Shown: piece after piece, positions 24,152 to 34,740 of the stretch
Numbering within the stretch: position 1 is the first letter of the stretch
Layout: each line of letters starts with the position of its first letter
NCBI GenBank assembly: GCA_018262245.1
Contig: JAGTRV010000012.1
Span: 1-61,253 of the forward strand
Origin: Pseudomonadota bacterium
Lineage (GTDB): Bacteria > Pseudomonadota > Gammaproteobacteria > Burkholderiales > Rhodocyclaceae
DNA length: 61,253 bases
Direction: 5' to 3'
Position numbers and translations under genes: made by a program
Notes under the pieces: model-generated
What the model saw: only the letters and a program-made list of their open reading frames with translations
What the model was told of the DNA's origin: nothing
Databases searched by the model: none

Positions 24152-25777
24152 TCAGCGCCGTCCGCCCAGGATTGACCCCAGCACCCCGCGCAGAATCTGC
24201 TTCCCGATTTCCCGGCCAACCGTGCCGGCAACGCCGCGAGCGGCGCTCTTGGCAGCACTTTCGAGCACGCCTTCGCGATGACCACCACGCGGGCCGGTGG
24301 TGCCGGTCAGGATGTCGCCGAGGCCGCCGAACAGGCCACCGCCCGAGCTTTCCTGCGGGGCGGGGGCGCTTTGCCGGGTTTGCGGCGCTTGTTCATAGCG
24401 CGGCTGTTGCTGGTTGGCATGGTTGCCCCAGTCGCTGTCGTTGAGGCTGCTGTTGCCGGCCGGTGGCGCCGGAATGGCACCGGGGGCGGCTTGCGTGGCG
24501 GCAGGTTTGCCGCGCAGGATTTCGTAGGCGGATTCGCGGTCGACAGTCTGGCCGTAGGTGGCGAGCATCGGCGAGGCGTTGATCATGGCCTGGCGTTCGT
24601 CGGCGGTCAGCGGGCCGAGGCGGGAGGCGGGCGGGAAGATTGTGCTGCGCTCAACCATGGTTGGCCGGCCCTTTTCATCGAGGAAGGAAACCAGCGCTTC
24701 GCCGACGCCGAGTTCGGTGATCACGGTGGCGGCATCGAACTTGGGGTTGGCGCGCATGGTTTGCGCTGCAGCTTGGACGGCCTTCTGGTCACGCGGCGTG
24801 AAGGCGCGCAGGGCATGCTGGACGCGGTTGCCGAGCTGGCCGAGGATCTTTTCAGGGACGTCGAGCGGGTTCTGCGTGACGAAATAGACGCCGACGCCCT
24901 TGGAGCGGATCAGACGGACCACCTGTTCGACCTTGTCGGTCAGCGCCTGCGGGGCGTCGGTGAACAGCAGATGGGCTTCGTCGAAGAAGAAGACGAGCTT
25001 GGGCTTGTCCAGATCGCCGGCTTCCGGGAGTTGTTCGAACAGTTCGGAGAGCAGCCAGAGCAGGAAGGTGGAGTAGAGCGCCGGGGCTTGGACCAGCTTT
25101 TCGGCGGCGAGGACGTTGATGACGCCGCGGCCGTTTTCGTCGACCTTCATCAGGTCGTTGATATTGAGCATCGGTTCGCCGAAGAACTGGTCGCCGCCCT
25201 GCTCTTCCAGCGTCAGCAGGCCGCGCTGGATGGCGCCGATCGAAGCGGTCGAGACATTGCCGTATTCGGTGGTGAAGTCCTTGGCGTTTTCGCCGACGTA
25301 CTGGATGCAGGCGCGCAGGTCCTTCAGGTCGATCAGCAGCAGGCCCTTGTCGTCGGCGATCTTGAAGACCAGTTGCAGCACGCCGGTCTGGGTGTCGTTC
25401 AGGTTGAGCAGACGGGCGAGGAGCAGCGGGCCCATGTCGGAAATGGTGGCACGGACCGGAATGCCGCCCTGGCCGAAGACGTCCCAGAAGGCGACGGGGT
25501 TGGCATAGGGGGTGAAGCCTTCAAGGCCGAGGTCCTTGAGGCGGGTTTCCAGTTTCGGGGTCAGGGTGCCGGCGGCGCCCATGCCGGAGAGGTCGCCCTT
25601 CACATCGGCCATGAAGACCGGCACGCCGGCATACGACAGGCGTTCGGCCATCGACTGCAGGGTGACCGTCTTGCCGGTGCCGGTGGCGCCGGTGATTAGC
25701 CCGTGGCGGTTGGCCATCTGCGGCAGCAATGCGGGATAACCGTCTTCGGACTTGGCGAGGTAGAGAGGTTCGGACAT
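24152..25777 (-). CDS. HerA-like ATPase/helicase (DUF853 family)
   Basis: A 541-residue cytoplasmic P-loop ATPase of the HerA/FtsK-like superfamily, DUF853 group. Walker A is GATGTGKT at 30-37, Walker B is [12 protein letters not shown], and a sensor/arginine region is in [23 protein letters not shown]. The C-terminus (about 430-541) is low-complexity Pro/Gln/Ser and ends with a Gly/Arg-rich tail ([21 protein letters not shown]). The role is unknown; relatives may act in DNA translocation. The ATG at 25777 has AGGAGCC about 8 bases upstream. It is divergent from yebC with about 160 bp between them. Confidence 0.9.
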   Translation of the reverse strand: MSEPLYLAKSEDGYPALLPQMANRHGLITGATGTGKTVTLQSMAERLSYAGVPVFMADVKGDLSGMGAAGTLTPKLETRLKDLGLEGFTPYANPVAFWDVFGQGGIPVRATISDMGPLLLARLLNLNDTQTGVLQLVFKIADDKGLLLIDLKDLRACIQYVGENAKDFTTEYGNVSTASIGAIQRGLLTLEEQGGDQFFGEPMLNINDLMKVDENGRGVINVLAAEKLVQAPALYSTFLLWLLSELFEQLPEAGDLDKPKLVFFFDEAHLLFTDAPQALTDKVEQVVRLIRSKGVGVYFVTQNPLDVPEKILGQLGNRVQHALRAFTPRDQKAVQAAAQTMRANPKFDAATVITELGVGEALVSFLDEKGRPTMVERSTIFPPASRLGPLTADERQAMINASPMLATYGQTVDRESAYEILRGKPAATQAAPGAIPAPPAGNSSLNDSDWGNHANQQQPRYEQAPQTRQSAPAPQESSGGGLFGGLGDILTGTTGPRGGHREGVLESAAKSAARGVAGTVGREIGKQILRGVLGSILGGRR

Positions 25778-25870
25778 GGCGGCAGGCTCCTGCTGGAAAA
25801 GTATCCCGGCATTCTAGCAACGCGGCGATACGGCTTTGTTAAATAGCGTAAGTTTGGGGGCTACTGAGGC

Positions 25871-25899
25871 CTGACGAGAAGCCGCCGGGCGAGTAAAAT
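25871..25899 (+). promoter_or_regulatory. Putative sigma-70 promoter of yebC
   Basis: CTGACG (25871-25876), a 17-base spacer, then TAAAAT (25894-25899). The -10 lies in the loop of a 6-bp inverted repeat (GGCGAG/CTCGCC, 25888-25905), about 38 bases before the ATG. The match to consensus is fair only. Confidence 0.45.
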
Positions 25900-25936
25900 C
25901 TCGCCTTCTTCGTTATTTGCATTCAGGGAAAACAGC

Positions 25937-26662
25937 ATGGCTGGTCATTCCAAGTGGGCCAATATCCAGCACCGTAAAGGTCGCCAGGACGAGAAGCGCG
26001 GTGCCGCCTTCTCCAAAATTGCCAAGGAAATTACCGTTGCGTCCAAAATGGGCGGCGGCGACATCAACTTCAACCCGCGCCTGCGTGTGGCGGTCGACAA
26101 GGCCAAGGGCGTCAACATGCCCAAGGACAAGATCGATACCGCGATCAAGAAGGGTACCGGTGAGCTGGAAGGCGTCGAGTACATCGAGATCCGCTACGAA
26201 GGCTACGGCATCGGCGGCGCGGCGATCATGGTCGACTGCCTGACCGACAACAAGGTGCGCACGGTGGCCGAAGTTCGCCACGCCTTCTCCAAGTTCGGCG
26301 GCAACATGGGTTCCGATGGCTGCGTGGCGTTCCAGTTCAAGCACTGCGGCCAGATGATCTTTGCCCCGGGCACCGATGAAGCGGCGCTGATGGATGCGGC
26401 TATCGAAGCCGGCGCCGACGATGTGACGACCAATGACGACGGCTCGATCGAGGTTTTGACCCCGCCGAACGACTACATGGCCGTCAAGGATGCGCTGGAA
26501 GCGGCCGGTTTCAAGCCGGAGTTCGGCGAAGTGACGATGAAGCCGGAAGGCGAAAACGTTTTCGCCGGCGAGGACGGCGTGAAGATGCAGAAGCTGCTCG
26601 ACGCGCTGGAAAACCTCGACGACGTGCAGGAAATCTACACCACGGCAGTCATCGAAGACTGA
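25937..26662 (+). CDS. yebC: YebC/PmpR-family protein (TACO1-like)
   Basis: A 241-residue three-domain protein beginning [14 protein letters not shown], the hallmark N-terminus, with domain II containing [17 protein letters not shown] and the C-terminal [15 protein letters not shown]. Members act as transcription regulators (PmpR, quorum sensing) or as translation factors relieving proline stalls. The length is normal. It often sits immediately before ruvC, but here three unrelated genes separate them. Confidence 0.96.
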   Translation: MAGHSKWANIQHRKGRQDEKRGAAFSKIAKEITVASKMGGGDINFNPRLRVAVDKAKGVNMPKDKIDTAIKKGTGELEGVEYIEIRYEGYGIGGAAIMVDCLTDNKVRTVAEVRHAFSKFGGNMGSDGCVAFQFKHCGQMIFAPGTDEAALMDAAIEAGADDVTTNDDGSIEVLTPPNDYMAVKDALEAAGFKPEFGEVTMKPEGENVFAGEDGVKMQKLLDALENLDDVQEIYTTAVIED

Positions 26663-26671
26663 TGTTTCCCG

Positions 26672-26701
26672 CCACGGATTCCCCGCCCGGGGAGTTCGTG
26701 G
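26672..26701 (+). terminator. Imperfect hairpin after yebC
   Basis: CCACG/CGTGG outside and TCCCCG/CGGGGA inside, with small internal bulges and a 2-base loop (CC), about 10 bases past the yebC stop. CCTTGCTTG follows, so the T-run is poor. Confidence 0.4.
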
Positions 26702-26730
26702 CCTTGCTTGCTGCAGCCTAAGGATCCACC

Positions 26731-27216
26731 GTGAATCTTCGTCAGCTTTCCCTTGCCTTGATCGTCGCTTCACTGAGCCTTTCGGCTGCTGCCGCCCAGC
26801 TTTCCTGCCCCGATCTGGCCAGTGCCGTTCAGGTGAACGCCTGCCCGACCGAGGAAGAGCTGCAATTCACCTACACCGGCTATTGCAGTGATAACGCCAA
26901 GGCTTACGCCAATCAGACCGATTCCTGCATCCGCTATGAGGACTATCGTCAGATGAAGAACCTGGCGCGCTGGGAGTCGAAGGATGGCGAATTTGACGCC
27001 TACGTTTCCTGCGATCTGCCCGCCAGTCAGTTCAAAGCGTTGAAAGCGACGAGCATGGCCGTGGTGCAACAGGGCAAGCTGACCAAGCCGACCAAGCTGG
27101 TATGCGTCTATCCGAAGGGCATCAATTTCACCTATCGGACCAAGCAGACTTGCGCCGTCGACAACGAAAAGGCTTGTGCGGCCGATGCGACCAACTGCCG
27201 GGCGACTTGCAACTGA
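26731..27216 (+). CDS. Secreted Cys-rich protein of unknown function
   Basis: A 161-residue protein starting at GTG, with a signal peptide (about 1-22, ending AAA-QL) and ten Cys in the mature part (SCPDL, ACPTE, YCSD, SCIRY, SCDLP, VCVYP, TCAVD, ACAAD, NCRATC), enough for five disulfides. A disulfide-bonded periplasmic protein is likely. I do not recognise the family. It lies between yebC and an exonuclease gene, with 95 bp to the latter. Confidence 0.75.
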   Translation: MNLRQLSLALIVASLSLSAAAAQLSCPDLASAVQVNACPTEEELQFTYTGYCSDNAKAYANQTDSCIRYEDYRQMKNLARWESKDGEFDAYVSCDLPASQFKALKATSMAVVQQGKLTKPTKLVCVYPKGINFTYRTKQTCAVDNEKACAADATNCRATCN

Positions 27217-27310
27217 ACGTTGAGCCGCCGATGAGGCGCCTTGCGCCACAACGTCTTGCCTCGATACCGGTCGGTAGCAGGGCCTTGCAGTGTGACGGGG
27301 GCGCCAGAGT

Positions 27311-27817
27311 ATGACGCAGCCGATCGTCATCGACATCGAAGCCTCCGGATTTGGCCGGGGCAGTTATCCGATCGAAATCGGCTTCTACATGCCCGATGGC
27401 GGCGCCTACTGCGCGCTGATTCAGCCTGAGGCGGGATGGACGCACTGGGACGAATCCGCTGAGGCGGTGCATGGCATCACGCGTGAAGTCCTGCTCGCCA
27501 AGGGGCGGCCGGCAGTCGAGATTTGCCTTGAACTGAATCGGCGTTTGCGCGGGGAACGTCTGTATTGCGATGCCTGGGCCTATGACTATGTCTGGCTCAG
27601 CAAGCTCTATGATGCAGTCGATCTGGTGCCGACCTTTACGCTGAGGGATATCCGCGAGCTGCTCGAGGATTGCGAAATGACCTTGTGGCATATCACCCGC
27701 GCTTCGGTTGAATTACGCCTGCAACTGCGCCGCCACCGGGCCAGTGGCGATGCCCGCGTGCTGTTCGAAACCCTGCTTGAGGCACGCAAGCGCTGTGCCC
27801 CGGATTGGACCAACTGA
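27311..27817 (+). CDS. DEDD-type 3'-5' exonuclease-like protein
   Basis: A 168-residue RNase H-fold exonuclease. ExoI motif IVIDIEASGFG supplies D8 and E10, ExoII is in CDAWAYDYVWL, and ExoIII is probably HRASGDARVL (H then D four residues later). This is the set of acidic residues for two-metal cleavage of DNA or RNA. The length matches single-domain members of the DnaQ-like family. Its stop overlaps the next gene's ATG (TGATG), so it is coupled to an EamA exporter for no obvious functional reason. Confidence 0.82.
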   Translation: MTQPIVIDIEASGFGRGSYPIEIGFYMPDGGAYCALIQPEAGWTHWDESAEAVHGITREVLLAKGRPAVEICLELNRRLRGERLYCDAWAYDYVWLSKLYDAVDLVPTFTLRDIRELLEDCEMTLWHITRASVELRLQLRRHRASGDARVLFETLLEARKRCAPDWTN

Positions 27818-28668
27818 TGCAGCGCTTCTACCCCTTTCTTTTTGTTTTTCTGTGGAGCACCGGCTTCATCGGGGCCAAGTACGGCCTGCCCTATGCCGAA
27901 CCGCTCTCTTTCCTGCTTAGCCGCTATGGGGCGGTGATCACGCTGATGACGGTCATCGCGCTGGCGACCCGGGCACCCTGGCCGAGAAAGCCGCGTGACT
28001 GGCTGCATATCAGCATATCCGGCGTACTGGTCCATGCCGTTTATCTCGGCGGCGTTTTCGTGGCCATCAAGCATGGCCTGCCGGCCGGGGTGACGGCGCT
28101 GGTCGTCGGCATGCAACCGCTGCTGACGGCTTTGGGCGCCGGCTGGCTGCTCGGTGAAAAAGTGACTGGCCGGCAATGGGCCGGCTTGGGGCTGGGCTTT
28201 GTCGGCGTCGGCATGGTCGTTTCCGGCAAACTAGGCGAGGCCGCATTGGGGCCGATGCTGATTCCGGCGCTGGTTGCGCTGCTTGGCATTACGGCCGGTA
28301 CGCTGTACCAGAAACGCTTTTGCCCGAAGTTCGACCTGCGGACCGGATCGGTGATCCAGTTTGTCCCGACAGCGATCATTACCGCCATTACCGTGGCCGT
28401 GTTCGAGGATTACCGGATCGAATGGAACGGCCATTTCCTGTTCGCCTTGGGCTGGCTGGTGCTGGTCCTGTCGATCGGCGCGATCAGCCTGCTCAACCTG
28501 CTGATCCGCAGCGGCAGTGCGGTCAATGTGGCCAGTCTGTTCTACCTGACGCCACCGATGACGGCGCTGATCGCCTTCTTCATTTTTGGCGAAAGTTTGA
28601 CCCTGACTGCGGCGCTTGGCATGGTGGTGGCCGTTAGCGGCGTTTATCTGGTGGCGAGGACGAAATGA
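27817..28668 (+). CDS. EamA/DMT-family transporter
   Basis: A 283-residue, roughly ten-segment membrane protein with two EamA repeats ([29 protein letters not shown] in part, and [20 protein letters not shown]). The first helix [20 protein letters not shown] is typical. The start overlaps the exonuclease stop and its own stop overlaps ruvC's ATG (ATGA), so transcription from the yebC side may continue into ruvC. It is the third EamA gene in this window. Confidence 0.88.
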   Translation: MQRFYPFLFVFLWSTGFIGAKYGLPYAEPLSFLLSRYGAVITLMTVIALATRAPWPRKPRDWLHISISGVLVHAVYLGGVFVAIKHGLPAGVTALVVGMQPLLTALGAGWLLGEKVTGRQWAGLGLGFVGVGMVVSGKLGEAALGPMLIPALVALLGITAGTLYQKRFCPKFDLRTGSVIQFVPTAIITAITVAVFEDYRIEWNGHFLFALGWLVLVLSIGAISLLNLLIRSGSAVNVASLFYLTPPMTALIAFFIFGESLTLTAALGMVVAVSGVYLVARTK

Positions 28669-29204
28669 GCATCACGACCCCCCGTATCCTTGGCATCGAC
28701 CCCGGCCTGCGGGTGACTGGCTTTGGTGTCATCGAACTGCACGGCAAGCAACTGGTGTACGTCGCCAGTGGCTGCATCAAGTCGAACGACAAGGAGTCGC
28801 TGCCGGATCGGATCAAGACTCTTTTCGCCGGTATCAGCGAAGTTATCGCGACGTATCAGCCCAATCAGGCGGCGGTGGAAAAAGTGTTTGTTAACGTCAA
28901 TCCGCAATCCACTTTGCTGCTGGGTCAGGCGCGGGGAGCGGCAATCAGCGCACTGGTACATGCCGGATTGCCGGTCGCCGAATACACGGCGCTGCAAACC
29001 AAGCAGGCCGTGGTCGGCCATGGCAAGGCGGCCAAGGATCAGGTGCAGGCCATGGTCGTTCGCCTGCTCAACCTGCCCGGAGCTCCGACTGCAGATGCCG
29101 CCGACGCTCTTGCCTGCGCCATTGCCCACGCCCATGGCGGCCAGGGTTTGGGGGCGATGGCGACGGCTGGCTATCGCATTCGCGGCGGGCGACTGATAGG
29201 ATGA
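28665..29204 (+). CDS. ruvC: Holliday junction endonuclease RuvC
   Basis: A 179-residue dimeric resolvase that nicks Holliday junctions after RuvAB branch migration. The acidic residues are in [15 protein letters not shown] (D), VEKVFVNVN (E) and the C-terminal [16 protein letters not shown] (D, D). The length is normal. It overlaps the preceding exporter gene by 4 bp and is 49 bp before ruvA. Confidence 0.97.
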   Translation: MSITTPRILGIDPGLRVTGFGVIELHGKQLVYVASGCIKSNDKESLPDRIKTLFAGISEVIATYQPNQAAVEKVFVNVNPQSTLLLGQARGAAISALVHAGLPVAEYTALQTKQAVVGHGKAAKDQVQAMVVRLLNLPGAPTADAADALACAIAHAHGGQGLGAMATAGYRIRGGRLIG

Positions 29205-29253
29205 GAAACTGTGTGAAAATACAGTACTTTTTCCAGAAAGAGATTTCCCCGAA

Positions 29254-29832
29254 ATGATCGGACGACTGACCGGTATCCTCGCCGAAAAGAATCCCCCGCA
29301 GATCGTGCTTGATGTGAATGGCGTCGGCTATGAACTCGACGTGCCGATGAGCACCTTCTACAACCTGCCGGCGGCGGGGGAGAAGACCAAGTTGCTGACG
29401 CATTTCGCGGTGCGCGAGGACGGCCACTATCTGTACGGATTCCTGACCGAGGCAGAGCGCTTTGCCTTCCGCCAGTTGTTGAAAGTCTCGGGTATCGGAG
29501 CCCGTACCGCGCTGTCGGTGCTCTCCGGTCTGTCGGTCGGTGATCTGGCGGCAGCCGTGGCGCAGCAGGAATTGGGGCGTCTGATCAAGATTCCCGGCAT
29601 CGGCAAGAAAACGGCCGAGCGCCTGCTGCTTGAACTGAAGGGCAAGCTGGCCGATGCGACCGGCGTTTCGCTGCACGCGGCGGTCGACGACAGCAAGCAG
29701 GATATTTCCAACGCCCTGCTCGCCCTTGGCTACAACGAGAAGGAAGCTGCCTCGGCCATGAAGCAACTGCCGGCCGATGTCAGCACGTCCGATGGCATCC
29801 GGGCGGCACTCAAACTGCTGTCCAAGGTCTAG
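29254..29832 (+). CDS. ruvA: Holliday junction branch-migration protein RuvA
   Basis: A 192-residue subunit with domain I ([21 protein letters not shown]), tandem helix-hairpin-helix DNA-binding motifs ([18 protein letters not shown] and [20 protein letters not shown]), and domain III which contacts RuvB ([16 protein letters not shown]). It is in a cluster with ruvC and ruvB, with an AI-2E-family permease gene placed between ruvA and ruvB. Confidence 0.97.
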   Translation: MIGRLTGILAEKNPPQIVLDVNGVGYELDVPMSTFYNLPAAGEKTKLLTHFAVREDGHYLYGFLTEAERFAFRQLLKVSGIGARTALSVLSGLSVGDLAAAVAQQELGRLIKIPGIGKKTAERLLLELKGKLADATGVSLHAAVDDSKQDISNALLALGYNEKEAASAMKQLPADVSTSDGIRAALKLLSKV

Positions 29833-29834
29833 AC

Positions 29835-30890
29835 ATGTTCCCGGCTGGCGATCCCCGACGCTTGGCGCAGATCTCGCTGGTGGTGCTGCTGATCATCGGC
29901 TGCATCACGGTGCTGCTGCCGTTCATCGGCGCCGTGTTGTTCGCCTTTGTCGTCTGGATGTGCACCTGGCAGTTTTATGCCGAAAAGCTGCTACCCCGGC
30001 TCGGCGGGCGCGACACGCTGGGCGCCTCACTGATGACGCTGGCGCTGGTCCTGGTGACCTTGTTGCCGATGATATTTTTGGCCGGTTCGCTGGCCAATGG
30101 CACCGATAACCTGATCGATTTCATCAAACCTTATGTCGAACAAGGCTTGCCGGCCAATCCGCCAGCCTGGTTGAGCGCTCTGCCTTTCTTCGGCACGGAA
30201 ATCGATAGCACCTGGCACCGCCTGGCCAGCAATCGCGAGGAGCTGAATGCCACGGTCAGGCAGTTGCTTGTGCCAGCCCGCCAGTTCGTACTGGCACTTG
30301 GCGGGATTGCCGCCAACGGCTTGTTGCAGCTGGCGCTGGTGCTGTTCGTCACCTTCTTTCTGTACCGCGATGGCGCGGCAATCAGCCATGCGCTCTATGT
30401 CGGCGCCCGCAAGCTGGGCGGCGACCTCGGCGAAAACATGCTGGACAAGGCGCGTGGCACCGTGGTCGGCGTCATGCTCGGCATCGTCGGTACGGCAGCG
30501 GCGCAAGGCACGGTGGCGATGATCGGCTTCCTGATTGCCGGCGTGCCGCAGGCCATGCTGCTCGGTTTTGCCACCTTCTTTTTGTCGATGATCCCGATCG
30601 GCCCGCCGCTGATCTGGGGTGGTGCGGCGGCCTGGCTGTATAGCGATGGCCAGACCGGCTGGGCAATCTTCATGGTGATCTACGGCCTGTTCGGGATCAG
30701 CAGTATCGACAACTTCGTCAAACCCATCCTGATCGCCTATGGCGCTGGCCTGTCCATCCTGCTCATCGCCCTTGGCGTGCTGGGCGGTGTGCTGGTCTTC
30801 GGCTTCATCGGCATCTTTCTCGGGCCGGTGCTGCTGGCGCTTGGCGACATGCTGCTCCAGCGCTGGATTCGTGAGGAAACGCTCGCATGA
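29835..30890 (+). CDS. AI-2E-family (PerM/YdiK-like) membrane transporter
   Basis: A 351-residue protein with seven to eight hydrophobic segments. It starts [16 protein letters not shown], and the C-terminal half has the family motif [16 protein letters not shown] and [25 protein letters not shown] (in two segments). Members include TqsA and Na+/H+ antiporters; the substrate is unknown here. Its start is 2 bp after the ruvA stop and its end overlaps ruvB by 4 bp, so it is translated within the ruv transcript. Confidence 0.9.
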   Translation: MFPAGDPRRLAQISLVVLLIIGCITVLLPFIGAVLFAFVVWMCTWQFYAEKLLPRLGGRDTLGASLMTLALVLVTLLPMIFLAGSLANGTDNLIDFIKPYVEQGLPANPPAWLSALPFFGTEIDSTWHRLASNREELNATVRQLLVPARQFVLALGGIAANGLLQLALVLFVTFFLYRDGAAISHALYVGARKLGGDLGENMLDKARGTVVGVMLGIVGTAAAQGTVAMIGFLIAGVPQAMLLGFATFFLSMIPIGPPLIWGGAAAWLYSDGQTGWAIFMVIYGLFGISSIDNFVKPILIAYGAGLSILLIALGVLGGVLVFGFIGIFLGPVLLALGDMLLQRWIREETLA

Positions 30891-31963
30891 TCGAAACCGA
30901 CAAACTGACTCCTGCGGTCGACCGCACGAATTTGGACAGAGTCGTGGCGCCGCAAACCAAGTCGGCCCAGGAAGAGGCGCTCGAACGCGCCCTGCGCCCC
31001 AAGCGGCTGGCCGACTACACCGGTCAGGTCAAAATCCGCGAACAGCTGGAAATCTTCATTCAGGCGGCACGGAATCGCAGTGAATCGCTCGATCACGTGC
31101 TGCTCTTCGGCCCGCCAGGCCTGGGCAAGACGACGCTGGCTCACATCGTGGCTGCTGAAATGGGTGTCAACCTGCGCCAGACTTCCGGCCCGGTGCTCGA
31201 ACGCGCTGGCGACCTCGCCGCCATCCTGACCAATCTTGAACCGCACGATGTGTTGTTCATCGACGAAATCCACCGTCTCAGCCCGGTGGTCGAGGAAATC
31301 CTCTACCCGGCACTGGAAGATTTCCAGATCGACATCATGATCGGCGAAGGTCCGGCCGCCCGTTCGGTCAAGCTGGATCTGCCACCCTTTACGCTGGTTG
31401 GTGCGACGACCCGGGCCGGCATGCTGACCAACCCGCTGCGCGACCGCTTCGGCATCGTTGCCCGTCTGGAGTTCTACACGGCGGAAGAACTGAAGAGCAT
31501 CGTCAGCCGTTCGGCGTCGCTGCTCAATGCGCCAATCGACCCCGAAGGCTCCTTTGAAATCGCCAAGCGCTCACGCGGTACGCCGCGTATCGCCAATCGC
31601 CTGCTGCGCCGCGTCCGCGACTACGCCGAGGTCAAGGCGGACGGCAACATCACCCGCCAGGTGGCCGATGCCGCGCTGCACATGCTCGACGTCGATCCGG
31701 CCGGACTGGATATCATGGACCGCAAGTTACTCTCCGCCATTATCGACAAGTTTGGTGGTGGCCCGGTCGGCGTGGACAACATTGCGGCGGCCATCGGTGA
31801 AGCGCGCGACACCATCGAGGATGTGCTGGAACCCTACCTGATCCAGCAGGGCTACCTGCAGCGCACCCTGCGCGGCCGCATCGCGACACCGGCCGTCTAT
31901 CGCCATCTCGGCCTGGCCGAACCGAACAGCGCCATCGTGCGTGACTTGCTCGCCGAAGAATAA
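30887..31963 (+). CDS. ruvB: Holliday junction branch-migration ATPase RuvB
   Basis: A 358-residue AAA+ motor that pumps DNA through RuvA. Walker A is [13 protein letters not shown], Walker B is [13 protein letters not shown], the sensor/Arg finger region is [16 protein letters not shown], and the winged-helix C-terminus contains [19 protein letters not shown]. The length and start ([11 protein letters not shown]) are normal. It overlaps the AI-2E permease gene. Confidence 0.98.
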   Translation: MIETDKLTPAVDRTNLDRVVAPQTKSAQEEALERALRPKRLADYTGQVKIREQLEIFIQAARNRSESLDHVLLFGPPGLGKTTLAHIVAAEMGVNLRQTSGPVLERAGDLAAILTNLEPHDVLFIDEIHRLSPVVEEILYPALEDFQIDIMIGEGPAARSVKLDLPPFTLVGATTRAGMLTNPLRDRFGIVARLEFYTAEELKSIVSRSASLLNAPIDPEGSFEIAKRSRGTPRIANRLLRRVRDYAEVKADGNITRQVADAALHMLDVDPAGLDIMDRKLLSAIIDKFGGGPVGVDNIAAAIGEARDTIEDVLEPYLIQQGYLQRTLRGRIATPAVYRHLGLAEPNSAIVRDLLAEE

Positions 31964-32030
31964 GGTCATCTCGGCGGTCCTCCATCCCGGGCTATGATGC
32001 GTTAATAGAGCTTCATCCCGGGAGGATTCC

Positions 32031-33425
32031 ATGAAGAAATTGCTCGTTGCCGGCGCGTTGGCCGCCGTAGTTGGCTCAGCGCAGGCGTTTTGCGGTTTTT
32101 ATGTCGGCAAGGCCGATGCCAATCTGTTCAATGAAGCCTCACAGGTCATTGTCGTCCGCGACGGCGACAAGACCGTGGTCAGCATGCTCAACGATTACAA
32201 GGGCGATGCGAAGGAGTTCGCGCTGGTCGTGCCGGTGCCGACTGTGCTGCAAAAGGGCCAGATCAATGTCGGCGACAAGAAGACTTTCGATCGCCTCGAT
32301 GCCTACTCGGCGCCCCGTCTGGCTGAATATTACGATCCCAATCCCTGTGATCGACGCCTGTACGAGATGCGGAGCAAGGACGCTGCGGTGGCCCCGATGG
32401 CTGCGCCGGTGGGCAGTGCCGCCGCCAAGGCCCTCGGCGTGACCATCGAAGCCAGCTACACAGTGGGTGAGTACGACATCGTGATTCTCTCGGCCACCCA
32501 GTCGGATGGCCTCGAAACCTGGCTCAAGCAGAGCGGCTATCGGATTCCGGCCAATTCGGCCAAGGCGCTGGCGCCGTACATTCGCCAGAACATGAAGTTC
32601 TTCGTGGCGAAAGTGAATCTGGCCGAGCAAGCCAAGTCCGGCTTCACGATGCTGCGCCCGCTGCAGTTCGCCTACGAATCCGAAAAGTTCATGCTGCCGA
32701 TCCGTCTTGGCATGGCCAACGCCAACGGCCCGCAGGACCTGATCGCCTACATGCTGACCAAGAACGGCCGGGTCGAGACCAGCAACTACCGCACGGTCAA
32801 ACTGCCGGCCAACATGGACCTGCCGGTTTTCCTGAAGCAGGGCGATGAATTCCGCAACTTCTACAAGGCGATGTTCGGCGAACAGGCAAAGAAAGAAGGC
32901 TATCGTGCCGTCTTCACCGAGTATTTTTGGGATATGGGCTGGTGCGACCCGTGTGCCGCCGATCCGCTGTCGCCGGAAGAACTGCGCAAGGCTGGCGTCT
33001 TCTGGGTGGGCGCACCGAATAACGAGGTGCAGCCGCTGCCGCTGCCCGGTCAGCCGCAGACGCGCATCATGCCGCCGCGGCCGTTTCCCGGAGGCGGTGC
33101 ACAGCCGGTGATGCTGACCCGCCTGCACGTTCGCTACACCCCAGAAACATTTCCGGAAGACTTGATGTTCCAGGAAACCAAGGATAGACAGAACTTCCAG
33201 ACCCGCTACGTCCTGCGCCACCCGGCCAAGGTCGAGCCGAACGCCTGCCCGGAAGCCAAGCCTTACCTTGAGAGCGTGATCAAACGTCAGGAAAACGAAG
33301 CACAGCAACTGGCCACGCTGACCGGCGGCGACATCAACGCCATTCGCAAGAAACTGACCCTGCCTCCGGTACCACCACAAAAGCCATGGTGGGATGGTTT
33401 GTGGGGTAACGGCGCCGCCAAATAG
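32031..33425 (+). CDS. DUF2330 secreted protein
   Basis: A 464-residue protein. The signal peptide (about 1-19) ends AQA, followed by the DUF2330 N-terminal CGFYVGKADANLFNEASQV. It continues with NVGDKKTFDRLDAYSAPRLAEYYDPNPC, AYMLTKNGRVETSNYRTVKLPAN and a C-terminal charged tail. Several Cys (DPNPC, WCDPCAADP, NACPEAKPY) suggest disulfides in the periplasm. The family's function is unknown. It is followed at 22 bp by an NqrB/RnfD-like membrane protein gene, which suggests that the two work together, perhaps in electron transfer or envelope redox; this is inference. Confidence 0.85.
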   Translation: MKKLLVAGALAAVVGSAQAFCGFYVGKADANLFNEASQVIVVRDGDKTVVSMLNDYKGDAKEFALVVPVPTVLQKGQINVGDKKTFDRLDAYSAPRLAEYYDPNPCDRRLYEMRSKDAAVAPMAAPVGSAAAKALGVTIEASYTVGEYDIVILSATQSDGLETWLKQSGYRIPANSAKALAPYIRQNMKFFVAKVNLAEQAKSGFTMLRPLQFAYESEKFMLPIRLGMANANGPQDLIAYMLTKNGRVETSNYRTVKLPANMDLPVFLKQGDEFRNFYKAMFGEQAKKEGYRAVFTEYFWDMGWCDPCAADPLSPEELRKAGVFWVGAPNNEVQPLPLPGQPQTRIMPPRPFPGGGAQPVMLTRLHVRYTPETFPEDLMFQETKDRQNFQTRYVLRHPAKVEPNACPEAKPYLESVIKRQENEAQQLATLTGGDINAIRKKLTLPPVPPQKPWWDGLWGNGAAK

Positions 33426-33447
33426 GCCGCCGCTGGGGCAAATTGTC

Positions 33448-34281
33448 ATGGATGCACGCATTTTCCAGATCGGTTTTCAGGCAATCCTGCTGGCAGCCGG
33501 TGTGCTGCTCCGTGACTTCAGCCTGCTGCCCTTGCAGATGGGGTTGGCGCTCGCTTCGGCGGCGGCAACCCAGTCTTTCTGGCTACGTGTTTTCCGGTTG
33601 CGGGGAGTCGGCTATCTCAGTCCATTGATCACCGGATTCGGGCTGTCGTTATTGCTACGGGCCGATAGCCTGTGGCTGCATCCACTGGTCGCCTGCCTGG
33701 CGATCAGTGGCAAATTCCTGCTCCGGGTTAACGGCAAGCATGTCTTCAACCCGGCCAATTTCGGGGTGGGTGTGGCCCTATTGGCCTTGCCCGGGGCTTG
33801 GGTGTCTCCGGGGCAGTGGGGTAACGACCTCGGCATCGCGGTCTGGCTGATTGGCCTTGGCGCACTGGTCGCCCAGCGGGCCCGCCGTAATGACGCCTCC
33901 TGGTTGTTCCTGGCCATTTTTCTTGGCCTGTTTGCCGCCAGGCTGTTTCAACTCAGCCACAGCTTCGAGCGGGCGTGGGAAATCTTCTGCCATCAGGCCT
34001 TGAACGGCGCCCTGCTGCTGTTCGCCTTCTTCATGATTTCCGACCCGATGACCCTGCCCGATCGCCCTGTCGCACGGCGGCTTCACGTCGGCCTGGTCGC
34101 CGTTGCGGCATTTGCCTGGCAGTTCCTGTTCTACCGGCCGAATGGGGCCTTGTGGGCGCTTTTGTGTCTGGCGCCGCTGGTGCCGATATGGGATTCGATC
34201 TGGCCGGGGAAGCGTCACAATTGGCATGGAAACAGATCGTTACAAAACAATGTTGCGGCGCAAGGTAAAATCCCGGGATGA
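33448..34281 (+). CDS. NqrB/RnfD-like integral membrane protein
   Basis: A 277-residue protein with about eight membrane segments. It resembles the NqrB/RnfD family: GKHVFNPANFGVGVALLALP in the first half and ALLLFAFFMISDPMTLP in the second, the place where RnfD/NqrB carry covalent FMN on Thr (here T of SDPMT). It is free-standing, with no other rnf/nqr subunit genes nearby. Whether it binds flavin is unknown. It is 22 bp behind the DUF2330 gene and overlaps ybgC by 4 bp. Confidence 0.75.
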   Translation: MDARIFQIGFQAILLAAGVLLRDFSLLPLQMGLALASAAATQSFWLRVFRLRGVGYLSPLITGFGLSLLLRADSLWLHPLVACLAISGKFLLRVNGKHVFNPANFGVGVALLALPGAWVSPGQWGNDLGIAVWLIGLGALVAQRARRNDASWLFLAIFLGLFAARLFQLSHSFERAWEIFCHQALNGALLLFAFFMISDPMTLPDRPVARRLHVGLVAVAAFAWQFLFYRPNGALWALLCLAPLVPIWDSIWPGKRHNWHGNRSLQNNVAAQGKIPG

Positions 34282-34700
34282 AATACGAGCCGAAGCCCAA
34301 CGCCTTCTCGATCCCAGTCCGCGTTTATTACGAGGATACGGATGCCGGCGGTGTTGTTTACTACGCCAATTACCTGAAATTTTTCGAACGCTGCCGTACC
34401 GAATGGATGCGCTTTGCCGGCCATGACCAGTCAGCATTGGCTTCGGAAGCCGGCATTGGCTTCGTGGCACGCAAGGCGAGTTGCGAATATCTGAAGCCGG
34501 CGCGACTCGACGACGAGTTGATCGTTGGCCTGGAAGTTGAAAAACTGACTCGCGTCCGCGTCATCTTCCGCCAGCACGTCCGCCGCGGCGATGTCGAACT
34601 GGTCACCGGTACCGTCGAAATCGCCTGCGTCAACATGGCGACCATGACGCCGGCCGCCATCCCCGATTTCCTGCATCAAAAACTGGAAGCGCTTAAATGA
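34278..34700 (+). CDS. ybgC: Tol-Pal-associated acyl-CoA thioesterase YbgC
   Basis: A 140-residue hot-dog fold thioesterase. VYYEDTDAGGVVYYANYLKFFER carries the catalytic Asp in DTDAGG, and the rest is a single domain of normal length. YbgC hydrolyses short acyl-CoA/acyl-ACP and is the first gene of the Tol-Pal cluster in most proteobacteria. It overlaps the preceding gene by 4 bp, and its stop overlaps the presumed tolQ ATG (ATGA at 34697-34700). Confidence 0.95.
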   Translation: MKYEPKPNAFSIPVRVYYEDTDAGGVVYYANYLKFFERCRTEWMRFAGHDQSALASEAGIGFVARKASCEYLKPARLDDELIVGLEVEKLTRVRVIFRQHVRRGDVELVTGTVEIACVNMATMTPAAIPDFLHQKLEALK

Positions 34701-34740
34701 ACGTCACCCTCTCCAGGCCAGTGCGGTCGTTCAGGCCGTC

